From: Meandrina meandrites
Taxonomy: Eukaryota > Cnidaria > Anthozoa > Scleractinia > Meandrinidae
Direction of reading: 5' to 3'
DNA: 64,000 nt
Assembly: GCA_963693305.1 (NCBI GenBank)
Contig: OY855912.1
Location: 2,182,001-2,246,000 of the forward strand
Part shown: piece after piece, positions 20,418 to 32,387 of the stretch
How the letters are laid out: the number at the start of each line of letters is the position of its first letter
Numbering within the stretch: position 1 is the stretch's first letter
Translations under genes and position numbers: made by a program
Notes under the pieces: model-generated
The model's input: the letters and a program-made list of their open reading frames with translations, nothing else
The model's database searches: none
Told to the model about the DNA's origin: nothing

Positions 20418-23337
20418 ACTAAACTGCAGTAATTAGAATGTGATCAAACACTTCTTTAAGAGCACTTTTATGAATAAAGCAACCGCCAAAAGTTCGTCTC
20501 GGTCGAGAAAGTAAGGGCACAATTTCTGATGTAACATATTATTATAAATTAATGCTAAAATATTGCGCCAAAATTAAGGAGTAATTTGTCACCCATGATA
20601 TTAATACGTTAAACTTTCTTCTGTTTATAAATGTAAAAAGATAATATTAATATAATATTTATTAATTATTTTAACTCGGTTTATTCTAGTAAATTTGTAA
20701 AAAAATAAAGAAATAAATAAAAGTTGTAAATAATTAATGAAATTTATTTCTGAAATTACAGCCAACCAACAGCAAATCTAAAAGTAATTTTTTCGCATAT
20801 ACCCTTTATTGCGTTCGGCGTAGGAGAACGCGAGCCTAATCCATTGTTTTTTGTCACTTTACCAAGAAAATTTGATTTTTGCGGTCGTAGTGCAGTTTTT
20901 TTGTGCCTCGTGTGACGTTATTGCGCTAGTAAACAGAAGCGTATCTTGATCGGGCCCGATGAGACTCGTCAGTGATACATACTACATGTCATTAACAAGT
21001 TGTTTTTTCATGTTTTTTTTTAAAGCTTCCGTATTCTCCTAACCTATTGCTATACATTTCTTTTAATGCCTGTTATGAGTAATTGGTGGTACATCAATAC
21101 AATCTTAACTTTGTTTTCTCACTGTCTGTTTGACCATGTATTGATATTATCAGGAGAAATAAAAGGTGTTTACATGATACCGGGACCGGCGCGAGTTCAC
21201 CCAGGTTCCCTCTCGTGGCTCTGTATTCGTTTACATGATACCACAAGGAAATGCCATACCGGAACGAGTCATATCGGCGACAGTTCACCCTGGTTGCTGT
21301 ACCAGAGCGAGAATTCCATTATGTAAATTATGTAAACAAAGAACAACCACTTGTTTCGGCATAAATCGGCCTCCCGGTCATGCTGGTGGACTGCAACGGG
21401 TAGCGCATGCGCAAATTTCGTCAATCCAAGATGGCGTCGTCTCGTTGGTCATGGGTGAGGAGAAAACAGACGCATATCTTCTAGCATGTAAATGCGATAT
21501 GAAAATCAAGTAATCATCCCGGAATGGAGACCTGACTAACTCAATGTACCAACGTCATTTTAAGTCCAACCTTCCGTCTTCATTCGTACAACGCTATTTT
21601 TAAAATCGGATGGACAGGTCGGAGACAGCTGTAATCTCGTACCCAGGTCTCACTCTGTCAGACGCGGACGTGGGAGATCTGGGTACGAGATTAAGACAGC
21701 TGTTCGTACTGTCACAGAAACATGACGCGTAGAGGCAAATCAGCACAAATAATTTTCCCTTCAAATGACGCATTTACTGCTTTTACTGTTTTCCTGTTCA
21801 ATTATATACAGCTATTTCGAGAAAAGTTGTCGAAAAAATGCACCAAAGTGCACGCGACAAGACCGAAAGGTGATTTTGCAAATTGGCCTAGAGGAAATAA
21901 ACAACTTTATATTTTTGCACGTGAAGAATTTATTTTTCGTCTCAGGAGGCCTTTATCTGTAGCTTTACTTTTACTGTCGCATGTCCCCAGTTGAGTTAGG
22001 AAAATTCTTCTAAAATTCAGCGTGGCTAAATTCACCTTGTTTCCACATGTCTGAAGAGAAAGAAAACGTGCAAATTCCCGTTTTGTTTTGTCATTATATC
22101 TCATTAGTATTCAAATTTAGCACTTTTACCCATACTACCTTTGGGTCTTGTCGCGTGCAATTGTGTGTCTTTTTTCCGACAACCTTTCTCTGTACATCCA
22201 AAAGAGCTTTTTGTGGATCAGTCCAAAATCGAAGCTAGTTTTTATCGTAATTTCGATAATTTTCCTGTCGAAAGTGAGCAGTCCATTTATAAATAATAAT
22301 ACGGAAAAAAATGAGAGGGTAATACAAGGGTGACCGAAATTTTAATTTCTCAAATTCTATTTGCAGGTGTTGTTTTCTTTTCAGCGCACGTTATAATATT
22401 TCTGCAGTGAATTCCAGTTTTTCACTTTTAAAGTATAAACATATTACAGACTAAAAGCAGGTTGTAAAAACTCATTACCTATGTTTTAACTCCTACCCTC
22501 ATTCTTCATCAATAGGTAGGTTAATTTCTTTTCAAGACAACCTATTTTCAAATTGACAGGCTGTCACAGAAACACTAGGTTTACTCGTTTAGGCTTTTAA
22601 AATGAAATTCACATACTATGTACTGCTTTTAGAACAAATAGTTTTCTTTGTAGTAGTACTTTTGTTTTAATTATAAGAAAGCTAAGGTGATGAGCAATAG
22701 ACATCAAGAATCACGAATAACTGCGGTGAAGTTAATTTGCGGAACATTTGACCATCTAAGCTTCATTAGAATGCCTGTCCAAATTGGATCCGTTTTCTTG
22801 TCAAGTATAATTTCCAGTGTGTTGCTTTTTATTTGCAATTAATAAATCAATTAAACTTCTACAGAATCGAAATGGGTCAAAAATGTTTATTTACGTTCTC
22901 CGGGAAAGCGACCTTCCATTCCGATTCTGAAAATCGAAACCACACAAGCATTTTGATGCTTTTTTTTTCTAACTTTAATTTTTACGAAAATGAAAATTTT
23001 GATCTTTTTCTTGCTTGAACGATAGAAATTTACCTTACCATTTCGTCTTTCATTTTTTTCGTTTTCGATCTAGATTAAATTAATGGTGATGAAAACTAAA
23101 TAAAAGATCGTCTGTCAGTTGAGCTGGTATTTATTTTAGCATGAAAACAGACGCAGGTCGCTTGGAACATGCACTGTCATCCGAAAGGAAGTAGAAACAA
23201 AGCGTTAACCCAGCCAGACAGTCTATAATATCCTGCTTAAACAGCAAGCTATCTCACAGTTATCTTGTGCACATACAGGAGTCTTGCCTACGATACAAGG
23301 CTCGATATTCTTTCCGCCCAAAAGTTCCCGCTTGATA
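20418..23337. other. Spacer between GPCR copies 3 and 4
   Basis: No credible gene. Duplicon flank begins near 21060-21165 and is interrupted by inserted, repeat-like DNA up to about 21525 that contains two GTTTACATGATACC copies (21170 and 21229). The flank resumes afterwards. The GACCATCT block recurs at 22749 and the GAAAATCGAAACC block at 22928. Confidence 0.5.
21631..21694. repeat. Short hairpin element
   Basis: TAATCTCGTACCCAGGTCTC pairs with its near reverse complement 24 bases later. GACAGCTG borders both sides as a possible target duplication. A related half-copy (CGAGAGATCTGGGTTCGAGA) occurs near 45971. Confidence 0.6.
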
Positions 23338-24222
23338 ATGAGTGTAGTTAGCTCGCTCTACTCGTCGTACATCGCTAACTGTGTGTTCAACGCCTTCTCG
23401 TCCTGCACCGCCATTATGTTGAACATTTTAACAATCCACGCGATGAGAAAAACTTCGTCGCTGCCAAAGCCTTTAAAAACATTGCTCCTGAGTCTTGCTG
23501 TTTCTGATCTTGGTGTTGGTTTACTGGTCCAACCGCTGTACATCAAAATGCTGGCCAAGAAGTTACAGCAAAACACTGAAGACAATCCCAGTTATTCCAA
23601 GCGCACCGCGTTTAATATCATCGTGTTCATTTTTAGTAACGCTTCGTTCTTTAGTGTTGTGGCCATTAGTGTAGACAGATTCTTGGCGATTCATCTTCAT
23701 CTCAGATATCAGGAGCTTGTGACTCACAAGCGTGTCGTTGCTTTGGTGATATCAGTTTGGATTTTAAGTGTTTTTCTTTCATTAATAGGATTATGGGCCA
23801 CTGTCAGTACTGCTAACGTGCTCGCCGTTATTATTTTAGGTCTTTGTTTCGTTTGTACAACAGTTATATACTGTATAATTTATTTTACTGTACGACGGCA
23901 CACACATCAACTTCAAGCCCTGCAAGTACAACAAGTAGCACAGGATGGTGAAATGAAAAATATCACGAGGCAGAGAAAGTCTGCCGTCAGCACATTCTAC
24001 GTATATCTTGTGTTTCTGGTTTGTTACTTGCCAAATTATTGCACTTTAGTCGCCAGCATGCTCTCTGCACCAAGTACATCTTTGAATGATTTATTTCTTT
24101 ATTCGTGGACTCTGGTGCTTGTTAATTCCTCTCTGAATCCTGTCATTTACTGTTGGAAGATGAGACACATTCGACACTCTATTATGGACATACTGCGAAA
24201 TATATTTCAAAGACAAAACTGA
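23338..24222 (+). CDS. GPCR array copy 4: class A GPCR, 294 aa
   Basis: An intact single-exon receptor of the same family. An in-frame ATG lies 18 codons upstream at 23284, but the ATG at 23338 lines up with the N-termini of the paralogs (LYSSYIANCVFN follows) and is preferred. Compared with the other copies, the segment between TM2 and TM3 is about ten residues longer and charged (Lys, Gln, Asp), so its extracellular face differs. DRF, the TM6 CYLP and NPVIY are kept. The CTATAAAATGAATG start context of the other copies is missing here. Confidence 0.86.
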   Translation: MSVVSSLYSSYIANCVFNAFSSCTAIMLNILTIHAMRKTSSLPKPLKTLLLSLAVSDLGVGLLVQPLYIKMLAKKLQQNTEDNPSYSKRTAFNIIVFIFSNASFFSVVAISVDRFLAIHLHLRYQELVTHKRVVALVISVWILSVFLSLIGLWATVSTANVLAVIILGLCFVCTTVIYCIIYFTVRRHTHQLQALQVQQVAQDGEMKNITRQRKSAVSTFYVYLVFLVCYLPNYCTLVASMLSAPSTSLNDLFLYSWTLVLVNSSLNPVIYCWKMRHIRHSIMDILRNIFQRQN

Positions 24223-24557
24223 ACAATGCTGCAGTGACTAAACGTTGTTCAAGCCAACTAATACATCTTTCAAGCCAGAGTATTTTATGCAAGATGTTAT
24301 CGCAAGCCATTACCATTTATTGTTTGAAAATGGAAATGTGTAATTTAATGAAAGTTATAATGAATAGCGGAGTAATCGTTTGTTGGTGCGTCACAAATTT
24401 AATAGCCCTTGCAAATAATCTCTTGCAGATCAGCTTTGTAAGTCATAACAAGAGAGGCTGACCGAAGTTACCGTAGGATACATCTAAGTATCATGATTCA
24501 AGTCAAGTTAATGGATTAAGTGGTGTTGCGCTGAACTTACGCCAATCCGGCTGACTC

Positions 24558-24594
<37 letters not shown>

Positions 24595-26041
24595 GTATAC
24601 GGTTTATATGTAGTATATAGTACGTAATACAATCTACATTCTTTGTATGAGTATCAGATACATGTAAAAAAATATCATTATTCTTTTTAATGTTAGAATA
24701 ACTACTGGCGTCGCTTCGTTTTACTCAATTACTTAATAAAAGTTGAAAACATTAAATGATTGTTTTAAAATGTTTTCCTCCATGTTTTAGGAAGTGGAGT
24801 GGGATGAGCCCTTGGAGTGGGGGGGAGGGGGGGAGGGGTCTCGTATGAAATGGGCGAGGATGCTCCTCGAAAATCTTAAATTAATCCACAGGAGCCTCTC
24901 GCATCAAACTGGAATACGAAGAAAAAATAACCTTACCTGCTATTAAACGCACCTTTTGTTTGCAGCTGCGATTTTGAATTGTAAATATGCGTTCTGCTGA
25001 AAGGAGGTCTGGAACGGAATAAATTATATGCGCTCTGCTGGTGAGAGTTCTGGAAACAAGAAATCCTCGGAAACCGCGTTTAATAGCAAGTAAAGTATTT
25101 TTCTTCGTCCTCCAGTTTCAAGTGAAGGCGCCCTGTGATTAAACCGCTAACTAAGACCAATCTATTGGTCGCCTGTCCTGAACAAGAACAAGACTTCGAG
25201 CATCTCGCGGCCAGTCGCTTTCTCCCATGGAGGATTAGCCTAACTAGAAACATTCAATATTCGACTTGATCCCATGATAATAATTGCGTTTATATATCAT
25301 CGTTCCCTTCTCCCCAGGCTCCGCGCGCTTACTTTTCACTCCCCATTTCCCAGCTGCCCATTGGAAGGAGAGAGCACATGATGATGAATGAATAAGAATG
25401 ACTGCGGTTTAATATACATATACCATGAATTAAAAGGCAGGTCAGACAACTCTATATCTAGCATAAAATAAATTGCGTCTTTTTTCCATTCTATTTTAAT
25501 TTAGAGACGCGTTAAGTCACGTTTAGGAGATAAGCAGGAGACAACAAGAATCCAGTGTATGAATTATTTTTTTAATTAAATTGAAATAACTGCGGTGAAA
25601 TTAATTTGCGGAAAATATGACCATCTGAGCTTTGCTAGAATGGGTATTAAAAAAGCTGTTGTTTAAACATAATTTACGTCATGTGGAAAAACTGATCTAC
25701 CCACTCGAAACCTGACTTTCATTGTTATGCAAATTCCTATTTACCTTCATCATCTTTTTCTAACTTTCACTTTATGACAAACAATAAATCACACTCTCAA
25801 TTTTTTTGTTATTGTTGTATTGGTCGTTTTTGTTTTCCGGACAATAATGTTACTCGGCTGAATTATTATTATTATTTTACATGATAGCAGATGATAGTTT
25901 GGTCCACGCATTTATCAGTCCTAGAACGGAAGAAGTAACAAAGTATTTAGACAAGTTAAAAATCTGGTGCGAACCCGCTTTAACGTAAATAAGATCGCTA
26001 TTTCTTCCCAAAGTTACGTTAAAGTTCCTGCTATAAAATGA
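24223..26041. other. Spacer between GPCR copies 4 and 5
   Basis: No gene seen. It has G-rich tracts near 24805-24840, a short CTG-CTG-like low-complexity patch, and duplicon flank blocks at 25612 (GACCATCTGAGC) and 25706-25760 (TTGTTATGCAAATTCC). Confidence 0.5.
24558..24594. repeat. (AAT)n microsatellite
   Basis: About 12 units of AAT/ATA. Confidence 0.9.
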
Positions 26042-26899
26042 ATGAAGCCGACCCCGCTCTATTCATCGTACATCGCTAATTGTGTATTCAACGTCTTCTC
26101 ATCCTACACCGCCATCATGTTGAACATTTTAACAATTCATGCGATGAGAAAAACTTCGTCGCTGCCAAAGCCTTTAAAAACATTGCTCCTGAGTCTTGCT
26201 GTTTCTGATCTTGGTGTTGGTTTATTGGCTCAACCTTTGTACATCGCATCGATGGTTAGCCCGACTCTTTCCACGAAAATCGCGTTTTATATCATCGCCC
26301 CTTTATCTGTTTACGCTTCGTTCTTTAGTGTTGTTGCCATAAGTGTAGACAGGTTCTTGGCTATTCATCTTCATCTCAGATACCAGGAACTTGTGACTCA
26401 CAAGCGTGTTGTTGCTGTGGTGATCTCAATTTGGGCTTTTAGTATATTTATTTCATCATTTCAGCTGTGGCTCCAAGCCCATATCCTGAGATTCGACATC
26501 AGCATTCAAGGTCTTTGTATCGTTTGTATAACAGTTGTGTATTGCAGAATCTATTTTGCTGTGCGACACCACACAAACCAAATTCAAGCCCTGCAAGTAC
26601 AACAAGTAGCACAGAATGGTGAAGTGGAACATGATGCGAGACAGAGAAGATCTGCCGTCAGCACTTTCTACGTATATCTTGTGTTTTTGGTTTGCTATTT
26701 GCCAAATTATTGCTTTTTAATTGCCAGTATCTTCACTGCACCAAAAACCGCTTTAAATGGAACGTCCATTCGGCTTTACTCAATGAGCCTGGCGTGTCTT
26801 AATTCCTCTCTGAATCCTGTTATTTACTGTTGGAAGATGACACACATTCGACACGCTATCATAGACATACTGCGAAATGTATTTCCAAGACAAAACTGA
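26042..26899 (+). CDS. GPCR array copy 5: class A GPCR, 285 aa, shifted start
   Basis: An intact receptor body with DRF, CYLP and NPVIY motifs. Its N-terminus is altered. The ATG used by the paralogs (here 26038) is followed by one extra C in the Pro codon, so that ATG now opens a 13-codon overlapping frame. A second ATG four bases later (26042) restores the receptor frame with the first four residues changed to Met-Lys-Pro-Thr. The protein is thus saved only if ribosomes use the second ATG. TM and loop lengths otherwise match copies 3 and 6. Confidence 0.86.
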   Translation: MKPTPLYSSYIANCVFNVFSSYTAIMLNILTIHAMRKTSSLPKPLKTLLLSLAVSDLGVGLLAQPLYIASMVSPTLSTKIAFYIIAPLSVYASFFSVVAISVDRFLAIHLHLRYQELVTHKRVVAVVISIWAFSIFISSFQLWLQAHILRFDISIQGLCIVCITVVYCRIYFAVRHHTNQIQALQVQQVAQNGEVEHDARQRRSAVSTFYVYLVFLVCYLPNYCFLIASIFTAPKTALNGTSIRLYSMSLACLNSSLNPVIYCWKMTHIRHAIIDILRNVFPRQN

Positions 26900-27343
26900 T
26901 CAAGCCAGTGATCCAGCAAATTATATAATACTGCTTAAGTAACACTTTTTAAATTATGAAAGTAATTCCATTTCCCAGTTAATTTTGGTCGAGACACTAA
27001 TTTCTAGTTATTTTAAGTTTTTGATGTAGCCCATAATCTACGTAAATTAGATAAACTTCCTTCTGCTTGTATCAGTCTTTGCAGTTATACTAAGTTCGAG
27101 CTTGTGCGTGATTAATCACGATTCTCGTTCACGAGCTATGAAAATGAATTCTCGTTGCAAAGCTATTAAAAGATGCACTCATAATAGTAAATCCTAAACT
27201 GATGTCACAATACTGGGTTACATATAAATTTTAAGATCGGATCTAAAATTAAAGTTGTTTACAACAGTTTACCGCGAGCGAGCTACTCCTTCCGCGTAAA
27301 TTGCTGAACAATCGCAGGTGCCGCCTATCGATCGATGTAACGA

Positions 27344-27372
27344 GGCAGCATGGCCGAGTGGTTTAGGGCACT
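27344..27372 (+). repeat. tRNA-like SINE head (box A), interrupted
   Basis: GGCAGCATGGCCGAGTGG matches the 5' half and A box of a Leu/Ser-type tRNA, but no anticodon arm or B box follows. A MITE begins at once. It is best read as a tRNA-derived SINE fragment, not a tRNA gene. Confidence 0.5.
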
Positions 27373-27602
27373 GGGGCCCGTTTCTCGAAAGCCCAGGAAA
27401 CTTTTCGGGCCCACAAAGCCATTTTAAGTTGTCTGTATCTTAAAAGCCGAGTAGTGTATAGGCCTGAAACTTTGTATGACGGCGACCTCTGTTCATATTA
27501 AAAATATCGTGGAATAAAACAGCTCTGTAATCATAAGGTTTGAGATTTTGCTAAGGCTTTCCGGGTGCGAAAACTTTTCGGGACCTTCGAGAAACGGCTC
27601 CC
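27373..27602. mobile_element. MITE inside the SINE fragment
   Basis: Ends GGGCCCGTTTCTCGAA and TTCGAGAAACGGCTCCC are inverted repeats with one mismatch. CTGG occurs at both edges as a possible target duplication. About 230 bp, non-coding. Confidence 0.65.
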
Positions 27603-27689
27603 TGGTCTTGTAATTAGTGAATTACACAGCGCCCTTTTTGGTATTTTCATTAATCAAATTTACCTAGCCATCTATTCCCAGCTACTGAT

Positions 27690-27972
27690 AATGATCCTTA
27701 CAAAGCATGACCCCCCCCCCCCCCCCCCCATGACTTAAAATGACTTACAAAGCACATCCTAAAATGTCTTACAAAGTGCGTCTTACAGAGCAAGTCTTGT
27801 AAGGTGTTACAAAGCTTATCTGTCTTACAGAACATGTCTTATAATTTCTTACAGTGCATATGTCTTGTAAGGTTTTACGCGCTCTATAATGTATTACAGA
27901 GCATGCCTTGCAAGGTCTTACAAAGTACGTATTACATAGAATGCCTTACAAAGCATGTCTTGTAAGGTCTTG
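27690..27972. repeat. Degenerate tandem array of TCTTACAAAGCATG units
   Basis: About a dozen diverged units of roughly 17-24 bp built on TCTTACAAAGCATG and TCTTGTAAGG, interrupted near its start by a run of about 19 C. Confidence 0.7.
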
Positions 27973-28132
27973 CAGTTTAGTGATTTACACAATGATAGAG
28001 CCTTTTTTGGTATTTTCATTGATCAAGTTTACCGAGCAATCTATTTTCAGCTGCTGATAATGATCCGGTTTTCCTACTTTCATTGTTATGGAGATTTCAA
28101 TTTATATTCAAGACCTTATTCTAACTTTCATG

Positions 28133-28405
28133 TAATATATCAAACACGAGAGAGCGTGTTTCATCACATTACCAAACACCGAGAAGAGAGTTGAAAATAC
28201 GACGCGCAGCGGAGTATTTTTGACGAACTTTGAGGTGTTTGGAAATGTGATGATACGCTCTCTCGAGTGTTTGATGTATCTTCTCAATCGAAACTAAAAC
28301 TACGGAGAAAACGGAAAAATCTATGCTAATTAAGATCAGATTTCCAAACTGCCTTCACGGTTCTGATCAAGGCAGTTTGGAAATCTGATCTTAATTAGCA
28401 TAGAC
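28133..28405. mobile_element. Compound foldback element (copy 1)
   Basis: Inverted arms begin ATATCAAACACGAGAGAG and close near 28281. A second near-perfect palindrome (TCTATGCTAATTAAGATCAG with its complement) occupies 28320-28404. A related copy is inside a TOP3A intron at 37903. Confidence 0.7.
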
Positions 28406-29172
28406 AAGCTCCGGCGCTATGGACCACTTGGTTCGACGCAGACTTTTCCTTTAATCTCCTAAACGAAACACTAAATCGATACCAAAATTTCCATAAAGAT
28501 TTATGTTCTTTATTGCTAGAAAATATGAAAAGAATAGCTTTGCAAGATTAACAGAATATTCAGTTAGGTTTTAAAATTTTACAACACCCGGCATTCATAA
28601 TTACTGTTCTAATCGTAACTATACCAAAACATTCCCGAATCAGATTGCTCATCAGCAGTTTGGTTTTAGCCCGAATAGGACAGTTTACGTATCATTCTTG
28701 TTATTTGACAGTGTTTTTCGACAGTGTACGCGTCATGCCTGAATAATCTGCACGCTGTTTTTCCTGTTTTTTTGGTACACCTGTGTTCTCAGTCAAAAAC
28801 AAACTAAACTGTTGTGCTTTTATTCTTCAAGATTTTTAAAGATGGTTATATGGTTTACAAAGTTTGTTATAGGTTTGATTAATTGATAACAGGACTTACT
28901 TGTATTAAATCACTATATGTCCTCTCATTGGTTAATTCTGGGGATCAGCGCAACCTACAGATTATTCAGTAATCTGCCAGCAGTATAATCTATAGGCCGC
29001 GCGCGCAAGGCGTGATTTCCAAGAGCAATGTCAAGTTCACGGGTGGTGTGTGGCATCTTGCACACAGCGAAGTAAAAACATGGCTCGTTGATTCGCTTCT
29101 TCGACAGTGCGTTTGTCGTTATTTCAGTTCTTTAAAACAATGTATGCAGAACATTATAAGATTCTGTTCTTG

Positions 29173-29231
29173 TGATATCCGGAATAATCAAGGTCTAACT
29201 TACCACGGCCTTGATTATTCCAGATATCACA
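29173..29231. repeat. Palindromic hairpin
   Basis: GATATCCGGAATAATCAAGG pairs with CCTTGATTATTCCAGATATC across a 15-base loop. Confidence 0.65.
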
Positions 29232-32200
29232 AAATTGTCGTCCAAAATTCTCGATTTTGAATTGTTCTTGCCGCGCCTATTTGTTGCATAATTGGCACAC
29301 GATCACGTGGTGCCCAATTACAGGTATCCAACCTACTTTACTACACCGCTCGCGCGTCAATCACATGCACTTGGATGGGTTCTTTCTTGCTCTTTTCCTA
29401 CTGTTTGTAAAACTGATTGAATATGCCTTTACTTTTTCACACAAGAGGTTCTTAAAGACTTCCTAACTTTCAAAATCCTATGATTACATGTACTGACCAA
29501 ATCAAGCCGAATTAACTGTAATTCACTCTGTCCTATTACCATCATTTATGATCACCTTGTTTTGGAATCTTTGGTACACTAATTTAGATTTCCACGTCGC
29601 AAAAGAGAGGGGCGTGGTCAGGGCGGGGAATCTTAGGGTGCCCTTGACCCCGTCTTTAACTTTGTGAGATAATTTCTGTTATCGTCGCATTATGATAGCG
29701 ATACAATCAGCGAGACTTCAAACATCGTACAACATTTATTCTCAGCTTACAAATACGAGTTTGACTGAAAGGAAAAGAAAGGCAACAAAATAAATATTAA
29801 CAACAAATCTAGCGGGATAAAACTAAAAGAAAACTAATGAACATGAACTTACAGAATTTTTCCCGGATGATCAATAGAATCGCCGGCAGGATAGCTTCAA
29901 AATTAATAACATGACGAACGTTGTAGTCACCGCTAACGGTTTAAAAAAAAAATCTAATTTTATGCGCACTAGACTCTGTCCCGGTGGGACGCGGGTAAAC
30001 CTAATTTACATGAAGTAAAGCCTAAGTGTAAATTAGTGCGAGAATGTTACAATTTCTAAATACACAACAGACAAACCTTATAATTCAGGTGGCGAAAAAG
30101 CGTGGATCCAAAGAATCGACATGCCATAAATCTTTTCTAGTGCTAGATAGCCACATACTACATTTTCAGGACCGAACATCTGCAGTGGAATATGTAAGTA
30201 CCCTGGGTGTGACATAGTGTAAACAACCTTCCCCCCCCCCCCCCCCCCACCTTGGAAAAGCCCAGCTACGCCCCTGAAGGAGAGAGGGGGAGGGGCGCTT
30301 ATTAGAGACGGAGGTTTATTTCAAATCATACATCGGTAGGGGTACATATAAAACAAGTTGACTATTTACTGATAGTGCTTCTTCTTTTCACAAAATAGCA
30401 AAAGTAATAAAGTAGTGTGGTGGAATTTAAGCCCTTCCGGATACAGGCTCAGCCCGGCCCATCTGACTGCTTACGAACTAACTTTGCGGTTTACATGTAA
30501 AAGCCCTCCCGGACTTAGCCCTTCTCTCTTGCAAAAATTGTCCATATTAACTTACTTACTTACTTACTCACTCACAGAACATTGTACCGCAATATACGTT
30601 GCAAGTAGAGAGTACAGATTCAAACATATCTAACATTAATTTATGTAGTGTTTCATTTTTCGCGATCATCGTAGGGCATTTGTTGTTTTAGGCCCCGTGC
30701 CCATTGCCACATCCCCGCTTAGACTTGATCATGTTGATTGCTTCAAGTCGTTCGGTTTTTTCTTCGTCCCGATAGTTATTTGAATAGATCGCTTACAAAA
30801 AAACTCATGTAAAATCGCGTGTTCTTGGGGCAAGTCTAATCCCCGCTAAAATACCCCCGCTTATTGACGGCACGTGGTTTGACTGTTAAATACGGTCAAG
30901 AAAACCCCCGGGTATGGGGTGGCAGTTTCAATTGAATAGTGCATTAAATGAGTGGCTTTATATCGCTCAGCAGAAACTTTATTTGCTATTGTCAGTTTTT
31001 TTAGAAATGGCTTTTTACGCCATTTATAAGCCTCTCCGAATTATTTTCACTCGAGCAACGATCGAGTTGCCGACTTCTTTATATGTCTGGCCGTGAATAC
31101 ATAACGTCACGTCTTTGCTTTTCGTTCCTATTATTAAATTTTAAAAACGCGTGAAAGCTTGCACATTCATCTGACAATACAATCTATTTCGTTTTTCGCA
31201 TCACTTCTCTGTTTGACCATGTATTGATATTATCAGGAGAAAGGAGTTGTTGATCACTTGCTGTGAAATATTCGCACGCGACAAGAGAAAGGAACCACCA
31301 GTTGTGTAAATTATAAACTTTCTCCTGACCATTTTCTCCCTTTCCCTTTATTAGCCATAATTTAGTCCAACCCTGCATGTGTTCCGTACATCTGTTCAAG
31401 TTGCCATAGCAACATTACGTGTTGTTTAAGCTAAAGCAGTAAACAACTTAACACATCATTTCTTTCTAGAAAACATCTTGAAAGAAAGCGCGCGCTAAAT
31501 TATTTTATTCTTCTCGTAGCGTTTTCTTACAGAAATAGAAACATTTTCTACATGTTTCTATCGAGTTACAGAAAAACTCGTGAACGTTTGGGTGAAATCA
31601 AGAGAGCCGCCGACACCGCATTTCTCAAAATTCCACTCGTTTTATTTAAAAATTAGAACAAACAGTTTGCTTGGAAGCAATAATTAGATAAAGGCGTTAG
31701 CACAAGACGTCACGAGTCCTGTGCTAAATAAAAAATACTGCGACAAGGTTAACATAACATATGACAATCTAACCTTCATTGCAATCCGTGTAAAGAAAAG
31801 CCGTACTTTTTCTTCTAAATATTTATTTTCAACGAGTTGCTTTTCATTTTATTAAATCGATCAGAGTGGAAAGAGTTTAAAGTCGGTTTCGATTGTAATT
31901 TTCGTGTTTATGGGCACGGAATTTTCCATTTCGACGACGAAAAATAAAAACATGAGTTCGAGCACAGACGTAAGTTATTATGCAAATTCAAAGTGAAATT
32001 CAGCACCTTTATTTAACTTGCACTCTTATGAAAAACGACAAATTTACCTTTCCTTTTTTCGTTTGTACGTCGAAAAAATATCTTATCATCGTTTTACCAG
32101 TTAAATCCTTTTTTACGGTAATGTCCAAGCAAAAGCTAAAATTAAATTATCCATGATTTATAAAAATGCAAAAAGATCGCCTGCCTAGCCTGGCATTTAT

Positions 32201-32387
32201 TTTTAAATGAAACGGTTGCCAGATTGGTGCATCATTCATCACACCTTGAGAGGAAGTTGCATAATAAATAGGGCATTTAAACCAGCTTACATCCTTAAAC
32301 ATCACATTTCTCGGACGTAGCTCAGTCAAACAGTGCGGTTTTACTGTAACTTCGCTCATTACTTTTCCCTAAAGTTCCTGCTATAAA

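Larger units (their letters stand above)
26900..32387. other. Spacer between GPCR copies 5 and 6
   Basis: No intact gene. It contains a tRNA-like SINE head split by a MITE, a degenerate tandem array, foldback elements, poly-C runs (27711-27729 and about 30228-30248), an (ACTT)n patch near 30556, and duplicon flank blocks at 28071-28125, 31236-31290, 31757-31790 and 31970-32020. The block at 28071 lacks a receptor downstream, so it marks another lost unit. Confidence 0.5.

Noticed and set aside
23284..23337. An 18-codon upstream extension of GPCR copy 4
   Set aside because: No paralog has it; the start at 23338 aligns with the others. It is kept only as a possible alternative start.
27344..27372. 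A tRNA gene
   Set aside because: Only the first half with an A box is present and no anticodon arm, B box or acceptor closure follows; a SINE fragment is more likely.
27690..27972. A CRISPR-like array
   Set aside because: The units are contiguous and degenerate with no unique spacers, in a eukaryotic context.
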